Assembly: GCA_937930275.1 (NCBI GenBank)
Contig: CALGLM010000121.1
Span: 1-9,627 of the forward strand
Length of the DNA stretch: 9,627 bases
From: an uncultured Ignavibacteria bacterium
Lineage (GTDB): Bacteria > Bacteroidota > Ignavibacteria > Ignavibacteriales > Melioribacteraceae
Direction: 5' to 3'
The notes under the pieces are model-generated. The model saw only the letters and a program-made list of their open reading frames with translations. It was not told where the DNA came from and made no database searches. A program made the translations under genes and the position numbers. Positions 5,956-9,627 of this stretch are shown here, piece by piece (position 1 is the stretch's first letter; each line of letters starts with the position of its first letter).

Positions 5956-7023
5956 TTAATCAGCATATAATTTTACTATGGGTTTTCCGTTATCGGTTAT
6001 ATATCCTCTAAACATACCTGTAGTATTAAAATTCATTACAATATTTCCGTACCTATCTAAAGCAATTAAACCGCCTAAGCCGCCGGCATCCTTTAATTTT
6101 TCTTTAATTACATGGTTAACGGCACTATTAAGTGACATTCCCTTGTATTCAACTAAAGCTGATACGTCGTAAGCAATAACTTCTTTTAAAAAGTATTCTC
6201 CTTGTCCCGTGCAAGATATAGCACAAGTATAGTTATTAGCATAAGTACCTGCACCAATAATCGGTGAGTCTCCGACTCTGCCGGTCATTTTACCCTGTAA
6301 GCCGCCTGTTGAAGTGCCTGCTGCAAGATTTCCGTCTTTATCTAACGCAACACATCCGACCGTTCCAAATTTTGATATCGAGTTTTCGGTATAGTTAAAT
6401 GCTTTTCTTTTATAAACTTTTCTTTTTTTATTTTTATTTTTTAATTTTTCTTCTTCAAGCTTTTGTTTTTCATAAGCAGCTCGTTTTTCATTATTAAAGA
6501 AATATACCGAATCAACAAGCTTTAATCCTTGTTTAACCGCAAACTCTTCCGCACCTTTCCCCCATAATAAAACATGAGGCGAGTTATCCATTACTAAGCG
6601 CGCAAGAGTAATAGGGTTTTTAATATGCGATACCCCGGTTATAGCACCTGCATCCAAAGTTCTTCCGTCCATAATTGAAGCATCTAATTCATACTCCCCT
6701 TTTGCTGTTGTTACTGCTCCCCTTCCCGCGTTAAACAAAGGAGAATCTTCCAAAATTTTTATTACTCGTTCTACGGCATCAAGACTGCTGCCTCCATCAT
6801 TTAAAATTTTATAGCCGACATGTAAAGCTTCGGTTAATTTTTCTTTATATGCATTTTCAACTTCCGGACTAAATTTACCGGAAGTAAAATCACCGGCTCC
6901 TCCGTGTATTACCAAAGCAATTTTTGTTTTTTGTTTTTCATCTTTTGTTTTTACTTCTTTAGTGCATGAGACAAAAAAAGATACTAAAATAATAACCGAT
7001 AAGGAAATTTTTTTACAGTTCAT
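5956..7023 (-). CDS. Isoaspartyl peptidase / L-asparaginase, type III Ntn-hydrolase lipoprotein
   Basis: This 355-aa plant-type asparaginase precursor is expected to cleave beta-aspartyl (isoAsp) dipeptides and L-asparagine in the cell envelope. From the ATG at 7023 the protein has a lipobox ending VSFFVSC with lipidated Cys20. IALVIHGGAG follows at about 35-44, with SPLFNAGRGAV (94-104) and the alpha/beta junction FGTVGCVALD. Thr221 is the autocatalytic cleavage and nucleophile residue, followed by GTSTGG (236-241) and GRVGDSPIIGAGTYANN (248-264), so the active site looks complete. A Lys/Glu-rich linker (about 186-206) precedes the cleavage site, the part normally disordered in the alpha subunit. 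The start is chosen at 7023 because GGGA (7030-7033) is 6 nt upstream; ATG 7029 or TTG 7035 would leave no room for it. First gene of a three-gene operon. Confidence 0.9.
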   Translation of the reverse strand: MNCKKISLSVIILVSFFVSCTKEVKTKDEKQKTKIALVIHGGAGDFTSGKFSPEVENAYKEKLTEALHVGYKILNDGGSSLDAVERVIKILEDSPLFNAGRGAVTTAKGEYELDASIMDGRTLDAGAITGVSHIKNPITLARLVMDNSPHVLLWGKGAEEFAVKQGLKLVDSVYFFNNEKRAAYEKQKLEEEKLKNKNKKRKVYKRKAFNYTENSISKFGTVGCVALDKDGNLAAGTSTGGLQGKMTGRVGDSPIIGAGTYANNYTCAISCTGQGEYFLKEVIAYDVSALVEYKGMSLNSAVNHVIKEKLKDAGGLGGLIALDRYGNIVMNFNTTGMFRGYITDNGKPIVKLYAD

Positions 7024-7029
7024 TATCAT

Positions 7030-7033
7030 TCCC
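7030..7033 (-). promoter_or_regulatory. Shine-Dalgarno deciding the isoaspartyl peptidase start
   Basis: GGGA on the minus strand, 6 nt before ATG 7023. It overlaps or abuts the alternative in-frame starts at 7029 (ATG) and 7035 (TTG), so 7023 is favoured and the lipobox cysteine falls at residue 20. Confidence 0.5.
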
Positions 7034-7101
7034 AAAATTTATATTTTAATCTTTTAAAATACTAATATTATTAATAATTTATTAAAATATGCTTAACTTT
7101 T

Positions 7102-7134
7102 TTTGTTTTAATGCGTCTAATGCCTATAACTTTA
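7102..7134 (+). promoter_or_regulatory. Possible Bacteroidota-type promoter for the M13 peptidase
   Basis: TTTG (7102-7105) and TAACTTTA (7127-7134, 7 of 8 to TAnnTTTG) are separated by 21 nt, close to the -33/-7 arrangement of the Bacteroidota primary sigma factor. It lies in the 130-bp divergent region and would give a very short leader before ATG 7154. AT-rich context lowers certainty. Confidence 0.35.
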
Positions 7135-7153
7135 AATATAAACGGGTATTTTT

Positions 7154-9187
7154 ATGAAAAAATTCACAATATTATTATTTTCATTATTAACATTACAAAT
7201 TATGGCACAACAAACACCCCCTTTAAAATCCCCTAATTCCGAAATTAACCCAAAAAACTTTGATAACTCGGTTAAACCGGGAAATGATTTTTATCAATAT
7301 GCAATAGGCGGTTGGTTAAAAGAAAATCCTATTCCCGCAGATCATAGCAGCTGGGGTGCATTTGACGTTTTATATGAGGATAATAATTTACTTGTTAAAT
7401 CTATTGTAGATGATATATTAGCCGGAAAGCTTGAATCAAACGATAACTTTACTAAGCTTGCTACTTTATTTAACTCAGGTATGGACACAACAAAAATTGA
7501 ACAAGATGGTTACAAGCCGATTATCCCTTACTTAAACAAAATTAATGATATAAAAGATATTACCGATTTTGTTAAAGTAGCTGCTTATTCACATCTCTAT
7601 TTATCGGCACCATTATTTAATTTTGGTAGCGAACAAGATCAAAAAAACAGTGAATGGGTTATTGTAGGTCTTTCGCAAGGCGGATTAGGTTTACCTGAAC
7701 GCGAATACTATTTAGGCGAAGACGATGATACAAAAGAAACAATAGCCTTGTACAAAAAAACTATTAAAAATATGTTTATGCTTATAGACATAAACCAAGC
7801 AGAAGCCGAAAAAATTGCCGAGGATATTTTTAATTTTGAAAAGCAATTAGCAGAAAATTCTTTCACTAATGTTGAGCTAAGAGACCCACAAACTAATTAT
7901 AATAAAATGAAATTAGACGAACTTTGTAAAATTTCGCCTTATTTTGATTGGAAATTGTTTTTTAGCGAATGCGGAATTTCTAAAGATTTTGATTTTAACG
8001 TTAGCCAAATTAAATATTTTACAAAACTATCGGAAGTACTTAAAAACACCGATATTAATACACTTAAAAACTACTTAAAGTGGAATTTATTAGTTGCTTC
8101 GGCTTCATATTTAAGTTCTCCTTTTGTAAATGAAAAATTTGAATTTTATAGCAAACATTTATACGGTTTGCAAGTTTTGCAACCTCGTTGGAAAAGAGTT
8201 TTAAGCGTAGCAAATAATCAGATAGGTGAAATTTTAGGGCAAGTATATGTAGAAAAGTATTTTCCACCTATTGCCAAACAAAAAGCTGAAAATCTTGTTA
8301 AAAATTTACTTTCCGCAATGGAAGTTCGTATAAAAAAACTTGAATGGATGACACCCGAAACCAAGGATAAAGCTTTAAATAAATTAAAAGCATTTAATTA
8401 TAAAATCGGATATCCTGATAAATGGAAAAATTTTGATGCTTTAAAATTCACAAACAAGTCATACTATCAAAATGTTGTGGAAGCCTCTTATTTTAACACT
8501 ATTGAAGATTATAATAAAATAGGCAAAAAAGTTGATAAAAGTGAATGGGGCATATTACCACAAACTGTTAATGCATATTATCACCCTGTTTTAAATGAAG
8601 TGGTTTTTCCCGCTGCAATTTTACAACCTCCTTTTTTTGATTACAAAGCAGACGATGCATTAAACTACGGCGCAATAGGTGCCGTTATTGGTCACGAAAT
8701 TACACACGGATTTGATGATCAAGGACGTCAATACGATTATGACGGAAATATGCGAGATTGGTGGACTAAAACCGACGAGGAATTGTTTACAAAAAGAGCC
8801 GATAAACTTATTACTCAATTTAATAACACGGTTGTTATTGATACAATTACTGTAAACGGTGAACTAACTTTAGGTGAAAATATTGCCGATTTAGGCGGTT
8901 TAACAGTATCTTACGAAGCCTTTAAAAATTCTCCGGAATTTAACCAAGATACTAAAATTGAAGGTTTTACTCCAAAACAAAGATTCTTTTTAAGCTGGGC
9001 TCAAGTGTGGAAATCGAATGATAGAGATGAATTTTTGAAACTGCTTATAAAAACAGATGTCCACAGTCCTGCAAAGTGTCGCGTTAACAACCCTCTTTCA
9101 AATTTGCCTATGTTTTATGAAGCATTTAATATAAAAGAAGGTGACAAAATGTACAAGCCCGTTGAAGAACGAATTGTAATTTGGTAA
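7154..9187 (+). CDS. M13-family zinc endopeptidase (PepO/neprilysin-like), secreted
   Basis: This 677-aa metalloendopeptidase is the usual length for bacterial PepO-type members. The signal peptide FTILLFSLLTLQIMA cuts near MAQQ (about residue 19). Peptidase_M13_N features follow, including FYQYAIGGWL (46-55), a motif typical of the start of the mature domain, and LSQGGLGLPEREYYL (173-187). The catalytic half has NAYYHP (473-478) for substrate backbone binding, VVFPAAILQPPFF (483-495), VIGHEITHGFDDQGR (511-525) with zinc ligands His514 and His518 and catalytic Glu515, and GENIADLGG (574-582) with third zinc ligand Glu575. CRVNNPLSN (642-650) and the terminal Trp are also conserved. It should degrade small peptides in the periplasm or outside. 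It ends with tandem in-frame TAA TAA and a terminator follows. It is transcribed divergently from the isoaspartyl peptidase operon. All catalytic residues are intact. Confidence 0.95.
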   Translation: MKKFTILLFSLLTLQIMAQQTPPLKSPNSEINPKNFDNSVKPGNDFYQYAIGGWLKENPIPADHSSWGAFDVLYEDNNLLVKSIVDDILAGKLESNDNFTKLATLFNSGMDTTKIEQDGYKPIIPYLNKINDIKDITDFVKVAAYSHLYLSAPLFNFGSEQDQKNSEWVIVGLSQGGLGLPEREYYLGEDDDTKETIALYKKTIKNMFMLIDINQAEAEKIAEDIFNFEKQLAENSFTNVELRDPQTNYNKMKLDELCKISPYFDWKLFFSECGISKDFDFNVSQIKYFTKLSEVLKNTDINTLKNYLKWNLLVASASYLSSPFVNEKFEFYSKHLYGLQVLQPRWKRVLSVANNQIGEILGQVYVEKYFPPIAKQKAENLVKNLLSAMEVRIKKLEWMTPETKDKALNKLKAFNYKIGYPDKWKNFDALKFTNKSYYQNVVEASYFNTIEDYNKIGKKVDKSEWGILPQTVNAYYHPVLNEVVFPAAILQPPFFDYKADDALNYGAIGAVIGHEITHGFDDQGRQYDYDGNMRDWWTKTDEELFTKRADKLITQFNNTVVIDTITVNGELTLGENIADLGGLTVSYEAFKNSPEFNQDTKIEGFTPKQRFFLSWAQVWKSNDRDEFLKLLIKTDVHSPAKCRVNNPLSNLPMFYEAFNIKEGDKMYKPVEERIVIW

Positions 9188-9240
9188 TAAATTTTATTAG
9201 TAAAATTTATAAAAATTTAAACCATATATAAAATTTAATC

Positions 9241-9276
9241 CTCCTTTTTTCTTTTTAAGAAAGGGGCATTTTTTTT
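9241..9276 (+). terminator. Intrinsic terminator of the M13 peptidase gene
   Basis: CTCCTTTTTT (9241-9250) pairs with AAGAAAGGGG (9257-9266) over 10 positions, including two G-U wobbles, with a 6-nt loop. CA and then eight T (9269-9276) follow. It lies 54 nt past the stop codon. The wobbles make it specific to the plus strand. Confidence 0.75.
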
Positions 9277-9293
9277 ATGTTCAAAAAAAATCA

Positions 9294-9308
9294 ATTTGTA
9301 ATACAAAT
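9294..9308. repeat. 15-bp palindrome in the convergent intergenic region
   Basis: ATTTGTA-A-TACAAAT is a perfect 7-bp inverted repeat around one base. It sits between the M13 terminator and the converging histidine kinase gene, so it is not upstream of any gene seen here. It may be chance in AT-rich DNA. Confidence 0.3.
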
Positions 9309-9429
9309 ATCTCAGTCAATGTTTGTAAAAAGTACAATTTTCTCTTTAAAAAAGATAAAACATTAACGGACTTATGAAATTAATTTTTCTAAAAAATTTT
9401 TAATTTAGTTCTTTTACAAGCCTTGTTTA

Positions 9430-9627
9430 CTATACCGTTTTTATACTTTTTACAATTATATTAAAAGTTGTTCCGTCTTTTTTGCTGCTTGTAGCCCATA
9501 TTTTGCCCCCCATAATTTCAATATACTCTTTGCATAATATTAAACCAAGCCCCGTACTCGGCTCATTCATTGTTCCTTTTTGAGATACTTTTTTATCAAT
9601 TTTAAATAAATTATTTAAATCATCTTC
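9430..9627 (-). CDS. Sensor histidine kinase, C-terminal fragment (HATPase domain)
   Basis: This is the last 65 codons of a gene entering from the right edge, ending at TAG 9430-9432. The fragment reads NNLFKIDKK and then STGLGLILCKEYIEIMGG and KIWATSS, followed by DGTTFNIIV. These are the F-box-like region, the G2 box (GLGL) and the last strands of a HATPase_c ATP-binding domain as found in two-component sensor kinases. The GLGLxxCKEYIEIMGGKIW wording is common in Bacteroidota hybrid and PAS-type kinases. The protein ends soon after the ATPase fold, so no C-terminal receiver domain follows. The input domain, HisKA and phospho-accepting His lie outside the window, so the signal is unknown. 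It converges on the M13 gene. No clear terminator was found after its stop. Confidence 0.9.
   Translation of the reverse strand, partial: EDDLNNLFKIDKKVSQKGTMNEPSTGLGLILCKEYIEIMGGKIWATSSKKDGTTFNIIVKSIKTV

Noticed and set aside
7067..7078. 12-bp palindrome ATTATTAATAAT in the divergent promoter region
   Set aside because: It is pure A/T in a very AT-rich spacer and is expected by chance; no regulator family suggests itself.
9189..9208. Hairpin AAATTTTA-TTAG-TAAAATTT just after the M13 stop
   Set aside because: It is composed only of A/T pairs and lacks a T tract; the GC-containing hairpin with eight T at 9241-9276 is the better terminator.
9361..9429. Possible terminator for the histidine kinase on the minus strand
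   Set aside because: Only a 7-bp A/T stem and a 4-bp ACAA/TTGT stem can be drawn, neither followed by a convincing T tract.

Overview
AT-rich DNA (roughly 30% G+C by eye) with a Bacteroidota/FCB-group character. Signal peptides end in the 'AQ' style (YAQ, MAQ, KAQ), several exported proteins are lipoproteins or beta-barrel candidates, and gene families common in that phylum are present: M13 peptidase, lipoprotein isoaspartyl peptidase, AlgI-type MBOAT, and a split HipA system. Species cannot be fixed from the window. No CRISPR array, tRNA, rRNA or transposase gene was seen. The longest gap without a gene is about 240 bp.

Left edge (1-706, minus strand): a tripartite HipBST-type toxin-antitoxin operon. 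It holds hipB (XRE-family HTH), hipS (free-standing HipA N-subdomain) and hipT (HipA-like kinase, cut by the window edge). The three genes overlap by 4 and 8 bases and each downstream gene has a Shine-Dalgarno in the previous one. hipS most likely starts at a TTG that overlaps the hipB stop. A near-palindrome just upstream of hipB is a candidate operator, and further upstream lies a 76-bp imperfect palindrome (776-851).

Region 913-2107 (minus strand): two tandem paralogous exported proteins of about 184 aa, probable small outer-membrane beta-barrels. The first gene of the pair has an in-frame signal peptide and a well-placed AAGGGG but no ATG/GTG/TTG start. It appears to use ATT or to have lost its start.

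Region 2170-7023 (minus strand): three closely spaced genes read from 7023 to 3812: lipoprotein isoaspartyl peptidase, secreted SGNH esterase, and membrane-anchored SGNH protein with an inserted beta-rich domain. A strong hairpin follows, then an AlgI-type MBOAT acyltransferase gene and a second clear terminator. MBOAT plus two SGNH proteins resembles the O-acetylation machinery of peptidoglycan (PatA/PatB/Ape) or alginate (AlgI/J/X), so the set probably moves acyl groups across the inner membrane onto a periplasmic or surface glycan and may also remove them.

Right part (7154-9627): a divergent M13 zinc endopeptidase on the plus strand with its own terminator, then the C-terminal end of a sensor histidine kinase converging from the right edge. 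Promoter calls are weak throughout.
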